From positions 1-51,482 of the forward strand of contig JAGXHV010000061.1 in NCBI GenBank assembly GCA_024636005.1: 51,482 nt of DNA, written 5' to 3'. The number at the start of each line of letters is the position of its first letter. The stretch's first letter is position 1. Below are positions 51,430-51,482 of this stretch, in pieces. A program made the translations under genes and the position numbers. Source of the stretch: Bacillota bacterium. GTDB taxonomy: Bacteria; Bacillota; Clostridia; Peptostreptococcales; Acidaminobacteraceae. The notes below the pieces were generated by a model. It searched no databases. It was given only the letters and a program-made list of their open reading frames with translations, and was not told where the DNA came from.

Positions 51430-51482
51430 ATGGCGTTGTCGTTTTGTTCACTTGCAAGCGGGAGCTCTGGGAATTGTCAACT
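51430..51482 (+). CDS. walJ: Metallo-beta-lactamase-fold protein WalJ (YycJ), start only
   Basis: Only 17 codons lie in the window: MALSFCSLASGSSGNCQ, which matches the highly conserved WalJ start (xLASGSSGN). The ATG at 51430 has GAGG 7 bases upstream; an ATG at 51424 is possible but too close. Order yycH-yycI-walJ is conserved in Firmicutes. Confidence 0.85.
   Translation, partial: MALSFCSLASGSSGNCQ

Overview
The window is a stretch of chromosome from a low-GC Gram-positive bacterium, most likely an anaerobic member of the Clostridia. This rests on the aminoacyl-tRNA synthetase genes behind T-box leaders, the c-di-AMP receptor DarA, RicT, AbrB, a DnaD/DnaI-type primosome, and a WalR-WalK-YycH-YycI-WalJ cluster. 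Genus is not decided; a Fusibacter-like lineage is only a guess. No prophage, CRISPR array, plasmid gene or transposase gene is visible. Most of the window is core genome, and the unusual material lies in intergenic regions and in one surface/signalling block.

Layout. 1-835: the 3' end of a 5S rRNA, then about 700 bp of hairpin-rich repeats that contain a second, interrupted 5S fragment. 836-3815 (minus): operon pheB-hom-lysC. 3876-10545 (minus): a DUF1904 protein, then a block made of a TPR-GGDEF diguanylate cyclase, a membrane-anchored subtilase and a SpaA/Cna_B-repeat surface protein whose leader carries a class I c-di-GMP riboswitch. 10546-12971: GntR/FCD regulator, NiaR and an EIIC-type membrane protein. 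12963-14264: a small Cys protein (minus), murI and an 82-residue helical protein. 14266-28336: an arrangement close to the Bacillus serS...ksgA region (T-box-serS, Orn/Lys/Arg decarboxylase, lepB, darA, holB, ricT, trmN6, rsmI, abrB, T-box-metG, tatD, rnmV, rsmA, GNAT). 28364-33807: degV, an altered HD-GYP protein, T-box-tyrS, an HTH protein and a lytic transglycosylase. 33911-36292: a PD-(D/E)XK/DinG-type helicase. 36283-36677: a second hairpin-repeat array. 36681-43710: pepV, a phospholipase-C-like protein, a methyltransferase, purA, and dnaC/dnaI-dnaD. 43881-51482: an M23 cell-wall hydrolase with a perfect WalR box, then walR, walK, a secreted unknown, yycH, yycI and the start of walJ.

Two themes stand out. 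First, a modular family of short hairpins occupies both large convergent intergenic gaps (5S/lysC and helicase/pepV). The stem sequence varies between copies while its complementarity is kept, the borders are conserved, a GTAG tetranucleotide lies 5' of most hairpins, and many loops are DNA-stabilising GNA triloops. This resembles REP/REPIN elements moved by a Y1 (RAYT-like) transposase, and one group has broken a 5S gene. Second, c-di-GMP control converges on the cell surface: riboswitch, repeat adhesin, anchored protease and diguanylate cyclase are neighbours, and an HD-GYP protein lacking the metal-binding His of its HD pair lies elsewhere in the window. The WalRK cluster also appears to control the adjacent cell-wall hydrolase and its own accessory genes through WalR boxes.
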